DNA of 64,000 nucleotides from contig CM056584.1 in assembly GCA_029721435.1 (NCBI GenBank), positions 15,511,739-15,575,738 of the forward strand. Direction: 5' to 3'. The number at the start of each line of letters is the position of its first letter. Position 1 is the first letter of the stretch. Both the position numbers and the translations under genes were made by a program. Origin of the DNA: Gymnothorax reevesii. Lineage: Eukaryota; Chordata; Actinopteri; Anguilliformes; Muraenidae. The notes beneath the pieces were generated by a model that had not been told where the DNA came from, searched no databases, and worked only from the letters and a program-made list of their open reading frames with translations. Positions 31,415 to 43,260 of the stretch are shown one piece after another.

Positions 31415-31858
31415 ATACGAATGCATTCACAGACTTGTCCCATGTCTTACAGTAATACACTGCTGAGTCTTCTGTCTCCACAGTGCAAATTTTCAACTGA
31501 CAGTCAGAATCATTCTGACATTTAGAAGTGACGGCAGGGGACTCCAGCTCCATATGTAGGAGGGCTGTGAGTGGGGTGATGAAGCAGCGCAAACTGAGGA
31601 GCTCCAGCTGGAACCTGCTTATACCGGTAAGCAACATGATCTGTCACAGTCCCCAGGTTACAGTCCATAGTGGCTGTGTCTCCTTTACTCTCTGTCAGAA
31701 CAGGAGGCTTCTGTGTCACCACTGTTACTCCACTCACACCTGGGAAATAAGAAGCTCAGGTAAGAAACATTCACTTTGCGTTCATAATTTGAATTACAAA
31801 TGAATATGATTTTCTTACATGAGAGCACAGAGATGAGAGAGCAGAGAGTCCCCAGCAT
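31415..31858 (-). pseudogene. IgL V pseudogene, family A (V at 31.4 kb)
   Basis: Leader exon 31819-31858 and V exon 31415-31739 are recognisable with good splice sites, but framework 3 has a small deletion near 31525-31545 that shifts the frame between GAGV and KCQNDSDCQ. The conserved framework 2 Trp is Arg (YRYKQ). The C-X5-C pair of framework 3 and the YYCKTWDKSVNAFV end are still present. It cannot encode a full V domain. It could still recombine, or act as a gene-conversion donor if such a process exists in this species. Confidence 0.92.
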
Positions 31859-32003
31859 GTTGTCAGTGTGAGGTGTGAACAGCCCTTACTGTCCAGCTGA
31901 GAGATGAGCAGGTTGGAGTGTGAGGAGAGGAGAGGCTGCAGGACCCAGATATAAGGGGCCGGTCATGGAGATGGAGGGGGAGGAGCTTCCGCACTCAGCC
32001 AAT
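31859..32003 (-). promoter_or_regulatory. V gene promoter and 5'UTR (of a pseudogene)
   Basis: ATTGGC CCAAT box (31999-32003), C-rich tract, TATA element (31948-31956), long 5'UTR form; well preserved. Confidence 0.75.
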
Positions 32004-32577
32004 CAAAGGTTTTTACGAAACAAAATAATGAGAAGTAGAATTGTGTTTTTGGAGTGCATTTGCTTATCATTTAATTATCCAAAAGTTTCAAAAAAAAAAA
32101 AATCTAAAGTAAGTTTTACATTTTTTCTTCTTCATGAAAGGAATAACCCCTCATGACAGAGCTTCGGTGAAGAAATCTGGAATGTTCCCAATGCTGCAGT
32201 CAGATGACAGTGGTGTGACATACAGATTTAGGGCCTTAATTAAGATCTGCTATTGAGGGAAAACCAGCGAAAGAAGGGAAGCAAAGCAAGTCACACTGAG
32301 TACCACTGTCTTCTCGAATCCGATTTCAGAGAAGATAAGAGACATGCCTAGAATAGAGCAGTTCAAAATAGAAAATAAAGTTGTTTTTTTTTTTTGTTTT
32401 TACATAGTTTGTCTCTGCAGTTGAACCGGCCTATATAACTCTTCAGATTCAGTTGATGAAATAATGCTTTTTAGCTTTGAAAGGAGGAGACCACACCTCG
32501 GCAAAGTATATTTCAGCAGAAAGAAGAATTCTTGAAGTGTCTAAAATGCACAGTTTTATAAATTTTAATTTGGTAAT

Positions 32578-32765
32578 TGTAATGTGATGCACGAACGTGC
32601 CCAATAATGCGTGCCCTTGAACATATGGGGGAGTGACGTAATTCCGGTCATGTTGGTTAACAAGTTATGCTATCAGCAGACACGAGTGAGTTCGCTGTAA
32701 TGTGCTGTTTCAGTTATTAATAAAAACCCACGATTAGAAACACAGAACGCGTGTGTATCGTGACA
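32578..32765 (+). repeat. 5' LTR
   Basis: Begins TGTAATGTGATGC and ends GTATCGTGACA, with AATAAA at about 32720. The next bases (TGGTGTTAGAAATCACGG) look like a primer-binding site. The last 105 bases nearly equal those of the 3' LTR; the first 80 are not clearly matched there. Confidence 0.75.
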
Positions 32766-32806
32766 TGGTGTTAGAAATCACGGACTGAATCCTGAAAGAA
32801 ACAAAG

Positions 32807-33583
32807 ATGGCCAAGTTCGGACCACCAGAACAGTTTGACTTCACCCGGCCAGCGGAGTGGCCAGTGTGGAGGCGCCGATTCGACAGATTTCGAGTGGCTT
32901 CCGAGCTCAACAAAGAGAGCGGTGAGGTACAAGTCAACTCTCTTCTGTATTCGATGGGGAAAGAAGCAGAGCCAATTTATGAAGCGTTTGTGTATACATC
33001 GGACGACGAAAGTGATAACCCACAACTTGATTATGAAATAGTTGTATCAAAGTTTGCCGATGACTTCATTCCTAAGCGAAACTTAATCCATGACCGGGCA
33101 TGCTTCCACAGGCGTGTACAGAAGGCGGGGGAGACTGTGGAATCTTTCGTGAGAAGCCTTTATGAGTGAGCACAATATTGTGAATTCTGCATAACAAAGG
33201 ATGAACAAATTAGAGATCGACTCGTCATTGGCATCCTAGCGAGGTCTCGCAAAAGCTACAGCTCGAGGTGGATCTCACGCTGGAGAAAGCTATCCAGCTA
33301 GCTCGACAGAGTGAGCTGATCAAGAATCAGAGCGTGGAGCGAGGCGAGTGCTCCGTGAATGCTGTGGGGAGAGGACAAGCAGGCTGGAAGCGCGGCAAAG
33401 GCAGGCGCCAGCGAGATGGACACAACGGTCCGAAACGAGATGAGTCCTATCAACAAAATGGATTCTCACGGTGCGGCAGAACACATGAGAAAGGTGAACG
33501 TTACCCTGCACGTGACAAGAAATGCCGACAATAAGGCAAGCTTGGACACTTTGAACTTTTGTGTAAAACCAAAATGACTAAAC
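32807..33583 (+). pseudogene. gypsy gag remnant
   Basis: Starts MAKFGPPEQFDF and runs 121 codons to a TGA at 33167. It then continues in other frames with a basic region and a nucleocapsid zinc-knuckle-like stretch (SRCGRTHEKG, then GHFELLCKTK). At least one stop and one frame change break it. Confidence 0.85.
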
Positions 33584-36500
33584 AGCTAATGGCAGTGACA
33601 CACGAAATGGATGATGATGATGATCAAGCTTTCTTCATTGGAGCAGTAACAAATCAGGCCCATGCAGTAGTTAAGCAGCCGGATTTCAGTGATGATTTGC
33701 GCGTCACACTTCCCATTAATGATAGTCTAGTTGACTTTAAAATTGATACGGGGGCAGACATTACAGTAATGACTGAGAAAACGTACAACAAACTGCCAAA
33801 CAAGCCCCAATTAGCCAAGACTACAGTCAGTGCCACAAGCCCAGGAAGGGAAGTGGAGAGCATAGGCAAATTCTTGGCCACGAGCCGGCACAAGGGCCAA
33901 AAGTATGCCTTCTGGGTCACTGTCATCAAAGGACAGTTCGCACAGAACCTACTGGGGGGAGGAGTGGCCAAAAGAATGGGCCTAGTGAAAAGACTTAATG
34001 CAGTCAGCACTGTGGCGGATGACAACATATTTGGGGAAATCGGGCTCTTACAGTGCGATCCAGTTAAAATTGAACTGAAACCTGACGTCGACCCCTACGC
34101 CATCACAACGCCCCGCCGAGTGCCGTTTCCCCTCCTGCCCAAGGTCGAAGTGGAGCTGGAGCGCATGCTAGCGCTTGGCGTCATCGAGCATGTGACAGAG
34201 CCCACTGACTGGTGCGCACCCATGGTGCCAGCAGAGAAGAACAAGGATCAGGTCAGGGTGTGTGTCGATCTGAAGCGGCTCAACAAGGCTGTCAAGAGGG
34301 AAAGGTACGTACTGCCGACGCTGGAGGACATCGCTTCCAAGTTAGCTGGAGCCAAGGTATTCTCCACATTAGATGCCTCCAGTGGCTTCTGGCAAATTCC
34401 CCTAGACCCCGACAGCCAAAAACTGACCACCTTCATCACACCCATGGGCAGGTTCTGCTACAGGCGGCTCCCATTTGGCATCTCTTCAGCCCCTGAAATC
34501 TTTCAGAGGCTGATGACCGACCTGCTCAGGGGCCACGACGGTGTCGTCGTCGTGATGAACGACATACTCGTCTATGGCGCGGACGAGGAGGAACACAACA
34601 GGCGGCTGAATGCAGTCCTCCAGACCATCAGGCGGTCTGGACTGAAATTGAACTAAGCAAAGTGCCGTTTCAACAAGTCGGAGATAGACTACTTCGGACA
34701 CATAATCAGCGCTGAGGGCATGAAACCCGACAAAAGTAAGGTGAGTGCAATCACTGAGATGCCCAGCCCAAACAATGTGGGAGAGCTGCGCCAGGTCCTG
34801 GGCATGATAAACTACCTGGGGAGGTTCCTGCCAGGCCTCTCAACTGTGCTACACCCAGTCACTGACCTGCTCAAGAAGGACAGTGTGTGGGCATGGGGTG
34901 ACCAACAGGAGAGAGCGCTGCAGAAAGCTAAAGACATGCTCTCATCAGCCCCAGCACTGGCCTACTACGACTCCAACCGCCGCACAGTCATCAGCGTGGA
35001 CGCCAGCAGCTATGGCCTGGGCGCCACACTACTTCTGGAGCACAGCGGTGAGTTGAGACCAGTTGCTTTCTGCTCACGCACACTCACAGAGTCAGAGAAA
35101 CGTTACTCCCGAATAGAAAAGGAGTGCTTGGCAGCGGTGTGGTCGTGAGAACGATTTGTGCGCTACGTACAGGGGCCAGACATTTTTTGCCTCCAGACAG
35201 ACCACAAGCCGCTTGTCCCATTGATAAATGCATGTGACCTGGATAAAGCGCTGGTGCGGTGCCAGAGACTTTTAATGCGCCTGATGCGATTCAGTGTGAC
35301 AGCTGTCCATGTTCCAGGTAAACAGCTGATCGTGGCAGATGCGCTGTCCAGGAGCCCCCTGGCTCACAAGACAGAGTCAGAGACAGAGCACCACGTCAAG
35401 GCGTACGTCGATGCAGTGGTGTAAAACAAGCCCATGTCACCAGAGAAGTTGGAGGAGATAAGAGGAGCAACGCAGATGGATCCAGACCTTCAGGTGGTCA
35501 TCTCCAGCGTGCGAAACGGCTGGCGTAAGACTCACAACTTTCCCACCTTCTCTGCATTCTATCCTGCCAGGCATCATCTGTCTGAAGCCAAGGGACTAGT
35601 TGTGTATGATGACAGAATTGTGATTCCAAAACAGCAGAGAGAAGACATTCTGAAAAGAATCCACACAGGTCACCAAGGACTGACAAAGTTCCGTGAGTGT
35701 GCCAAAATGTCCGTCTGGTGGCCCGGCATTGGTGGCGACATCAAAACAGTGATGCAGTGCAAGTTCTGCATAAAGCACAAGCCCAAGCAGAGGCGTGAGC
35801 CTCTCATCATAACGGCCCTACCAGAGGGGCCATGGCAGAGGATCGCTGCTGACACTGCTGCGGATGGCACACTTACCCTCTACATCAAGCCCGCAGGTCA
35901 TCACGCGCCTCAAAGGCATCTTCAGCAGATGGGATGTACCTCTCGAACTAGTCAGCGATAACGGCCTGCAGTTCACGTCTGCAGAATTGACTGACTTTAG
36001 CAAACAGTACGGGTTCACACACACAACCTCGAGCCCCCACTACCCACAGGCTAACGGGGCGGCCGAGAGAGCAGTTCAGACTGCAAAAAGACTGCTGAAA
36101 CAACCAGACCCTTAACTCGCCCTGATGAGTCACCTAGCAACACCCATCGCTGCAACAGGGGCCAGTCCGGCTCAACTGATGATGGGACGACAGATTCGTA
36201 CCACAGTCCCCACATTGGAGCAAAACTTGCAGATGACTCCAATAAGCCCTGAACAAGTAAGACTAAATGACTCTAAAGCCAAGAAATCTTACGAGTACTT
36301 CCCCAACTTCTCCACCCACCGTCTCCCAGAGCTGCCGACAGGCCAGCCAGTGCGTGTCAAGCTGGACACAGAAAAGGGGTGGAAAACTCCTGCACAGGTG
36401 GTGGGAAAGGCGGAACAACCCCGATCCTACATGATCAAGATGGACAACGGCACAGTGTTGCGGCGCAACAGGAGACACCTGCAGGCGGTTCCTGAGACTA

Positions 36501-36724
36501 CCGGACCTGCAGAACCACAGCTACAGCCTGAGACCAGCCCAACACGTCCCAGCAGTCCACCTCCGGTGATGGTCACCAGGGGCCACGGCGCATCCCCGCG
36601 GCCCTATGCACCAGAGACTACACAGAGAACACCGGCACGGCCTACTCTGTCTGGAGGCACAGCCAGACTGACCTCCAGGGGCCGTGAAATCAGACCACCT
36701 CTCCTATTCAGACTTAAGGACTGA
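33559..36724 (+). pseudogene. gypsy pol remnant (protease, RT, RNase H, integrase)
   Basis: Protease motif DTGADITVM near 33745; RT from about 34080 with LPTLEDIASKL, FSTLDASSGFWQIPL and PFGISSAPEIFQ. The catalytic YxDD box reads VMNDILVYG, so one of its two Asp is Asn. Stops occur at 34654, 35146 and 35422. RNase H is near 34990-35350 ([17 protein letters not shown]). The integrase zinc-binding region HTGHQG...CKFCIKHK is near 35670-35780. The core has a gap before the second Asp (SDNGLQFTS) and the Glu region (NGAAERAV), and a further stop at 36113. The tail to 36724 is open. Several independent lesions show it is inactive. Confidence 0.92.
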
Positions 36725-36950
36725 TTTATGTTAACTGATTTGTTGCTCATTCTCTTTTCAGGTTCAACGTCTGATTTACAGCAAATGATTCAGGTGTGAA
36801 AAAAATAGAGGAGAAGAAGGAGGAAAAAAAAAGGTTTCTGCAGTTAATGTTCTAAATGCACTTCAAGAGAATGTTACATGTTACATGTGGAAATGTTGCA
36901 AATACTACAGTACAGTAGTATGAATGGTTTCTGGAAAAAAACTGCATAAA

Positions 36951-37055
36951 CAAGTTATGCTATCCGCAGACACGAGTGAGTTCGCTGTAATGTGCTGTTT
37001 CAGTTATTAATAAAAACCCACGATTAGAAACACAGAACGTGTGTGTATCGCGACA
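36951..37055 (+). repeat. 3' LTR (clearly matched part)
   Basis: Repeats the last 105 bases of the 5' LTR with only a few differences, including the AATAAA signal. A purine-rich tract (GGAGGAAAAAAAAAGG) lies upstream near 36818-36834. Confidence 0.85.
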
Positions 37056-37145
37056 GTAATGATCCAGTGTGACGCATTTTTAAAGGGGCAAGTCTTCAAA
37101 TCAGTGTCAATATCAGGCGGCAGACTTTTTTACTAGGGGAATCTA

Positions 37146-37262
37146 AGGCTGCTTTCGGAATTCGCACTTGTCCATTCGCTCATTCACTCTCGATATTGTT
37201 TTTAATGTAGAACATTCACTACATAGTGCCCTATATAGTGGGTGAGTGTGCATTTCGAAAGC
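37146..37262. mobile_element. Small MITE, copy 1
   Basis: Ends GCTTTCGGAATTCGCAC and GTGCATTTCGAAAGC are near-inverse; the inside has a CACTATATAGGGCACTATGTAGTG-like word on the minus strand. A diverged inverse copy is at 47727-47832. Confidence 0.7.
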
Positions 37263-37436
37263 ATTATCCAATCAAACACCAGAGCCGCAGCGCTGGTGGC
37301 ATCAGTTATTGTCTTTCGTGACGTCACTTGTTCTCTTTCCTTTCATCCAGGCCATGGAGTAGTTCAAAGGGCCTTCAGTAAGCTCTCCCTTGATGGCTTG
37401 GCTGCCCGCAAGCTGTTTTCATTTAGGCTGGCCTGA

Positions 37437-39235
37437 TTAACCCCTTAAGCCCTGAGCCTCTTTTTTGAAAATGGAAAGCCCAAAATGAAATGAGTATGTC
37501 TCTGCGACTGCTTGGTCCATTTGAATAATCTTGGTATCGTAATAAAGGTAAAACCATTTGGGATTTCATACCTGGTGTAAAAATCACTATATATGTCACT
37601 GAGTCAGAGTAAATGGAGATGGAACACAGCGTAAATGAAAGATCTCATTTTGCACCTAACAAAGTTTCACTTCGATCCCTTGTAAATTTGTTGCCCTTGT
37701 AAATTTGTTGGGTTGCAGCGTGAAACCTAAAAAATGACAGCACAGAATGTCATTGTTATCTGTGCCAAAGTTTATTCTGATCACGTCAATCAGAGCAAAA
37801 TTAGAGAGGAAAGTCTAGGTGGCTTCTCCATTTTGGCAATTTAGGTACCTTGTGATCCATTTCAGATTTCTCAGATACCAAGCAGTAAAACCCATTAAAT
37901 TTTACTTATATATCACTACAGGCATCCATTCCATCCAAGTACAACATTTTTTAATTTTTAAAATAAAAAAATATATATATTATTATTTCTGCCAGTTTTG
38001 TTGCCTATACAATTTCCTATTCAAAAATAATACATAAAATGAAAATTAAGTTTGACTCCACTGGAGCATATTTATTAAAAAACAAAACAAATATGTGAAA
38101 TGATAAATACAAAGGTAATGTGAAAATATGTGAAAGAAAAGTAAGAATAACAAAAAGCCCAGCGATTATTTGTAGAAGGCAACTGCGATTACTTCCAAAA
38201 AAAAAAAAAAAAAAATTAAATTAAATTAAAAAAAGGTACCCTGATCAGGAATCGTACCGTCACAATTTCCTTTCTGCAGTGCAGCATTTTATCCAATAGG
38301 CTGCGCCAATCGACAACAGTCTATGGTCAAATTTCCCATTCAAGGAATGTGTAAGGAAAATACGTACTGTACGGTTGTAGTCTCAGAAGTGCGGAATACT
38401 GCAAAGATTCTGTCAGAAAACGACTTTGAAAATGAATGTTGAATATTTAGGGGATAATTATTCGGACAATACCTCAAACAAACTAGTTATGCATTTATAT
38501 TGTTGCGCTATTCAAGAACATGCATATGTCCCATGGACTCAGTTTGACGCACTTGGAACGCAAGGCTGTTGCTCAGGCTAGGATCCTACGATTAAGGTGG
38601 TTTAGAGTTTGTTAGAATCATCAGGGTTCATACAATCAAATTCTTACTGGAATAGTCTGCCTGACAGCATCACAAGCCAATGGCAAACAGGAAAATACAT
38701 TGCAAGGAAGCTGAATTCTTTGAAGCAACGCCCTGGGAAAGAACATGCTGGGATCCGGGCAGATCTGGTTTCGTTAAAACACGAACACATTGGGCTAACA
38801 ATAGCAAGCGCAGATTTACCCTCGAGCAGTTTTTTTATCGAAAAATATCAAAGGTAAGAATTTTTTTCTGCTCATCTCTGTAGACTGTAAAGTGTATGCC
38901 TGCTGTTCTTTCAATGTGGTGTCGGTTTAAAATGACAGGGCTCATATCATTCTATGGACTTTCCTCTTTTATTTGAGGTATCGTTTTTATGCATAGCAAG
39001 AATTCAGCAGAAATCCTGGCGATTCAGCGCTGATATGATTTTATCCTATGTTCTGCTGCATGCTTATTTACTTGCTTGGAGCTTGAATTGTGTTCAGTTG
39101 AGGTAAAAATGGTTTACATGAGCTTTTGGCCGAGTTTCTTCGCAAAATGTGGATATGCTGCTTGACAATGTCGTGATTTGGAAAAATGCTGTATTTACTG
39201 TATAATGCGTAATACTATGCTTCTTAAAGGGTTAA
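37437..39235. mobile_element. piggyBac-like element, probably non-autonomous
   Basis: Flanked by TTAA (37437-37440 and 39232-39235) with inverted ends CCCCTTAAG and CTTAAAGGG. An 82-codon frame at 38609-38857 has no recognisable transposase motif. It includes a long A-tract at 38198-38216. Confidence 0.55.
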
Positions 39236-39832
39236 CAATCAAACTATTTATCAACTGACCGATCAAGACATCACCTATAATTAGAAATGGTTATGAAAAG
39301 GTGAATTCCCATTGCCTGTATTTATATAATTTATATGGCCTTGTAAATCCAAAACTTTCGCTGACTTTGCACCATTTATTTTCGCCGTCCTTGGGATTGT
39401 CACACAGCTGTGCAACTTGCCTTAAGCAGTGACAACATTCAGAATATAGAACAAAATCTCGCAGCCTCGGAAGCTAATTTCTGCAAATCTGTGCTGTTTA
39501 ATGAGCGCTGAAATTATAAAGACATTGATATTTTACATCGTCATTTATGCACAGAAGATGCCTCATAGTTTTGTGGTGCAATGCATAACAATGCTAATAA
39601 AAGTAAATCAGACTGTCGACGTTTTTTATCAATTAGTCTGAGCAACTGTGGCTAATCGGGAGATGTAAACTGCATAAGGTAAAGGTAATTAAGCATCTTT
39701 AAAGGTGAGGTTTCCGGAGATCCCTCGAGTAAAAATGTCTGACCCTAATATTGAAGCTAATTTGAAGGTTTAAAAATGGTTTCAAAATGCGTCACACTGG
39801 ATCATTACCAAATTGAAATTTATAACACTATG

Positions 39833-39955
39833 GGCCAGTTTCACAGAAATGGCTTAAGCATAGTCCTGGATTAAGCAGAGTTTTGTATAGAGACTCTCTG
39901 TTGAAAATTTTATTTAGTCTAGGATTAAGCTTAATCTGTATCTGTGAAACTGGCC
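39833..39955. mobile_element. Palindromic MITE
   Basis: GGCCAGTTTCACAGA at the left and TCTGTGAAACTGGCC-like sequence at the right fold back, sharing GGATTAAGC words. It is inserted in the right arm of the outer foldback element; the left arm lacks it. Confidence 0.8.
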
Positions 39956-40132
39956 ATAAGCGTTGTAAACACTTCAAGAATTCTACTTTCTGCTGAAATA
40001 TACTTTGCCAACGTGCCGTCTCCTCCTTAAAATATATGGCCTAAGGAAGGTGATGGACTTTGTTTGGGAGGAGAGGAATCTAAACACAGGTCATGACTCT
40101 AATGTGGGACTGAGTCATGAGGGAAGATTTTT

Positions 40133-40280
40133 AACTCTTGACATGGTGTGAATCACTGTGATACCGACTCTTTAGCAGAGCCATCTCATGAGTTACAGTC
40201 ACACACCGAAGAGTCTCCGCCCTTTGCTTTTATAATTATCAGTCAGTTATCAGTGATGACAGAGCGAGATATAATGAAGG
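40133..40280 (-). pseudogene. IgL V relic, 3' end
   Basis: A perfect heptamer CACAGTG (40154-40160) and spacer ATTCACACCATG are kept, but the nonamer is decayed (TCAAGAGTT). The adjoining V sequence keeps the TAACTCATG and GACTCT words of the CDR3/YYC region and a framework 3 trace, then dissolves. No leader or framework 1 is found. Confidence 0.75.
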
Positions 40281-40488
40281 GGGAGGAGAAATCAACACAA
40301 AAACAATAATTAGATGCTTTTGGTTTTGCTGTCTGTTGTCTTATTCAAATATAATGAGTTCAGACTTTCCTCGGTTGATATGAGCCTGACGATTGACTGT
40401 CTCCAACTCTGGTCCAGGTGGGCTGAAGTCTCAACAGAGTTCATTCACTTCGTTTCAATCAGCATCCTATTTAGGCCTCTTGAATAGT

Positions 40489-41533
40489 GATAGGGAATCA
40501 GTCGACACCAGAAGCGGGAAAAGGGAATGAGGATTTATTAATAAACAAAACAAAACAGGCACGAGGGCCAACAAAAAACTTGGCCCAAAGGGTTGCAAAA
40601 AACAAACTGAGGTAAGCTACACAGAGCTATAAAACAATAAATGCAAAAGGCAAAAAACAAAAAGGCACTGGAAACTCCAGGCAAGAAGCACAAGAAAAAT
40701 AAATAACCAGACTATGTATATATTCGAAAAACAAGAGGTTGGGACAAGACCTGAAACTAGAAATGCTAGGGAATCTTGGCAATAAGAACTTGGCTAAACT
40801 TGCACATGCAATGAGACGCGAGACACTGTCTGCCAGCCAACTTCCACCGCATCCAGATAAAGGCTTGGAAATCATGACATGAGGAGTAACACCTGGAGAG
40901 AGAGAGAAACAAGAGGCAGGGCAAGATCAAGACATGGACAGAGATTGGATGACAAGACTTTGCTCATTAAGAGAATGAGCGTGCTCAGCTTAAGTACCAA
41001 TTAAGTATGCAGCCTGGAAGCAAGCATGAATGTTCAGAACAGAAAAGCACAGCAAGATCTTGAAATAGCAAAGCAGGAATCATGACAATAAACTCCCTGT
41101 CTACATTAGTAGTATTAGTAATGTGCCTATCTAAGAATTACACCACCCAGTGAGTGTTAGTAAATGTTAGTAACTTAAAAACAGTTAATTGCCAATTAAG
41201 CTTAGAAAGCCCCGAATCAGCACAGCATGGAAGGAAGGGGAAATACCAAAGCCAACCATAGCTCAGAAATGTGCAACAACGAAGGCACGGGGCGGAACGC
41301 AGACAAGCGGTGGAGTGGCATGGCAGACCTGGCGAAAACAAAAACATGGAAAAGTAAAAACATGGACATGGAATGAAACTTGAAATGCAAAAACCTGATA
41401 CAAGAAACTGTTAAAACTATGACAATGAACATGACTATGGAACATGAAACTATGAACTATGAAATCTGGAAACATGAAACTGTTAAGCCATAAATGCTGT
41501 CCTGGCCAAAGGCCAGGACCCCAAAACACAACA
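40489..41533 (-). mobile_element. 1-kb retroelement or solo LTR, copy 2 (inverse)
   Basis: Inverse of 16491-17494, flanked by AATAGT on both sides (40483-40488 and 41534-41539). Ends on its own strand are TGTTGTGTTTTGG and CTGATTCCCTATC. Confidence 0.75.
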
Positions 41534-41539
41534 AATAGT

Positions 41540-42055
41540 TCTACATTGGCTTAAATTAAGCGCATTATGTTGAGGAACGAAGCCACAGATACAGCAGCTC
41601 TTCAGGATTTGAGGTTTAGACCCCTGCTGTGGATAAAATGGCTCCATAGTTGAGAGAGTCTGGCCTTATTTTAGTAAATTCACATCTTGTCTTAAAACTG
41701 TTGGATATAACCAATTTTTCTTAAATTAATTTTTCAAGGTGATGGCATGTTTTGTGCCAAAACAAGGTTAAAGCACCATTCATGCAGAAGGTTCCTGGCA
41801 TTTTCCCTCAGAATCTAGTGCATTTCTAACACTATTAGAGCTCTGCTGACAGGTAAGGAGCTGGAATGTCCTCTAGCAGCTTCACATCCAGCCTTATGAT
41901 AATGACCAAAGACATTAACAGACTGGTACCGGTCTGTTACTGCAATGGTTAAATTATACTCTGAGTTACTGACAGACAGCAGCTTGATGAAATGCATTTC
42001 CTGCACTGAGTGTGAAATTCAGTCTTCTCAAGCTTGAAAGCAGAAGTGAAGCTCA
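41540..42055. other. Intergenic, nothing recognised
   Basis: No ORF, repeat or V trace was recognised between the retroelement and the recombination signal at 42058. Confidence 0.6.
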
Positions 42056-42057
42056 GA

Positions 42058-42085
42058 GGTTTTTGTTATGGTGTGAATCACTGTG
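42058..42085 (-). promoter_or_regulatory. V 12-spacer recombination signal
   Basis: Heptamer CACAGTG (42079-42085), spacer ATTCACACCATA, nonamer ACAAAAACC (42058-42066). Confidence 0.97.
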
Positions 42086-42534
42086 ATACCCACTCATTAG
42101 CAGAGCTGTCCCATGTATGACAGTAATACACTGCTGAGTCTCCTGCCTCCACATTACTAATTATTAACTGGCAGTCGGAATTAGTCTGACATTTAGAAGA
42201 GAAGTGACTGGAGGAGAATCCAGCTCCGTATGTGGGAGAACTCCAAGTGCGGTGATAAAGCAGCACAAACTGAGGAACTTCTCCTGGAACCTGCTTATAC
42301 CAGCGAGCAGCGTCATTGGTCACAGACCCCAGGTTACAGTCCATAGTGGCTGTATCTCCTTTACTGACTGTCAGAACAGGAGGCTTCTGTGTCACCACTG
42401 TTACTCCACTCACACCTGGGAAATAAGAAGCTCAAGTAAGAAACTTTCATTTCATATTCTTATTCTGAAATACAGATGAATATAATTTTCTTACATGAGA
42501 GCACAGAGATGAGAGTGCAGAGTGTCCCCAGCAT
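42086..42534 (-). CDS. IgL V gene, family A with extra FR3 cysteines (V at 42.1 kb)
   Basis: Leader exon 42495-42534 (MLGTLCTLISVLS plus one base) and V exon 42086-42415. The domain reads VTVVTQKPPVLTVSKG, MDCNLG, CDR1 SVTNDAAR, WYKQVPGE, CDR2 YHRTWSSPTYG, FSSSHFSSKCQTNSDCQ, VEAGDSAVYYC and germline CDR3 HTWDSSANEWV. It is open and canonical. It resembles the 22.5-kb gene in CDR2 and framework 3 but the 9.7 and 62.5-kb genes in CDR1, a mosaic pattern. It is about 21 kb upstream of the J, in deletional orientation. Confidence 0.94.
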
Positions 42535-42679
42535 GTTGTCAGTGTGAGGTGTGAACAGCCCTTACTGTCCAGCTGAGAGATGAGCAGGTTGGAGTGTGAG
42601 GAGAGGAGAGGCTGCAGGACCCAGATATAAGGGGCCGGTCAGGGAGATGGAGGGGGAGGAGCTTCTGCACTCAGCCAAT
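42535..42679 (-). promoter_or_regulatory. V gene promoter and 5'UTR
   Basis: ATTGGC CCAAT box (42675-42679), C-rich tract, TATA element (42623-42631), long 5'UTR form. Confidence 0.8.
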
Positions 42680-42689
42680 CATGAACAAC

Positions 42690-43260
42690 TCAGGAATCTC
42701 TCTCCTATCATTCCATCCATAAGCATGTGATGATGTTATTGATGTTATTAAAGATCATGAATAAATTCTTCTCCAATGAGCTGATGGCTCCTCACACCTG
42801 TACAAACTGTGTTTCCTCTATTCTCTCTGCTCCCTGTCCCTCCTGTTCTAATAAGGATTCAGAGCCTGATGTTAACGAGATCCTCCCACTCATTATGGAG
42901 TCAGAAACAGAGGGCAGGAGTGACCCCTATAATCCCACATCCACACTCAGTGAGAAAATCTACAACACTTCAGCACACACTGAGACAAAGCTGTGATAGA
43001 TGAAGTATTTAGTGTAGAATCCACATTCCCTCCACTGACTGTAAAGCCCCAGATGTGATGAGCACAGCTTCCTGTATCTCTGCTCCCTGTTCCAGTGACT
43101 CTGCTCCATCAGCTCTATCACAACTGGAACTGAAAAAGTGAAGGAGTGATGCAGTGCTACACCTGTTACTCCACACTGTACGACTAACCCCACCCTCATT
43201 ATAACCCAGCACAGAGTCACACTGTCATCAGCAAAGACCAAGAATCCACCCGACTCTTTT
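42690..43260. other. Inter-cluster block, diverged third copy
   Basis: Matches 63265-63850 and 10440-10553 plus 13219-13720 with many differences. A plus-strand frame of 89 codons (42727-42996) exists but is closed in the other copies, so it is not supported as coding. Confidence 0.6.

Larger units (their letters stand above)
32578..37055 (+). mobile_element. Mag-like Ty3/gypsy LTR retrotransposon, defective
   Basis: About 4.5 kb flanked by GTAAT on both sides (32573-32577 and 37056-37060). The target is confirmed by the matching intact sequence in the opposite arm of the host foldback element. The 5' LTR is 32578-32765 and the 3' LTR ends ...TATCGCGACA at 37055. gag, protease, RT, RNase H and integrase follow in order on the plus strand with several stops and frameshifts. 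Confidence 0.92.
32480..40029. mobile_element. Foldback transposon hosting nested insertions
   Basis: The left end 32480-32577 (AAGGAGGAGAC...GGCAAAGTATATTTCAGCAG...) is the inverse of 39803-40029, allowing for a small MITE inserted at 39833-39955. A further inverted pair lies at 37056-37085 and 39770-39808 (TGATCCAGTGTGACGCATTT). Between the ends are a Mag-like gypsy element and a piggyBac-like element. No transposase for the outer element is seen. Confidence 0.75.

Noticed and set aside
38236..38310. tRNA-like sequence on the minus strand with a B-box-like GGTACGATTCC
   Set aside because: Acceptor and T stems do not pair properly; at most the head of an old SINE.
42727..42996. 89-codon plus-strand ORF (starts MMMLLMLLK)
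   Set aside because: The homologous sequence at 63.3-63.6 kb is closed in this frame, and the ATG run is in AT-rich flank.
42960..43241. Possible extra V or J segment in the inter-cluster block
   Set aside because: No WYKQ, YYC or FGXG motif and no heptamer-nonamer pair with correct spacing was found.
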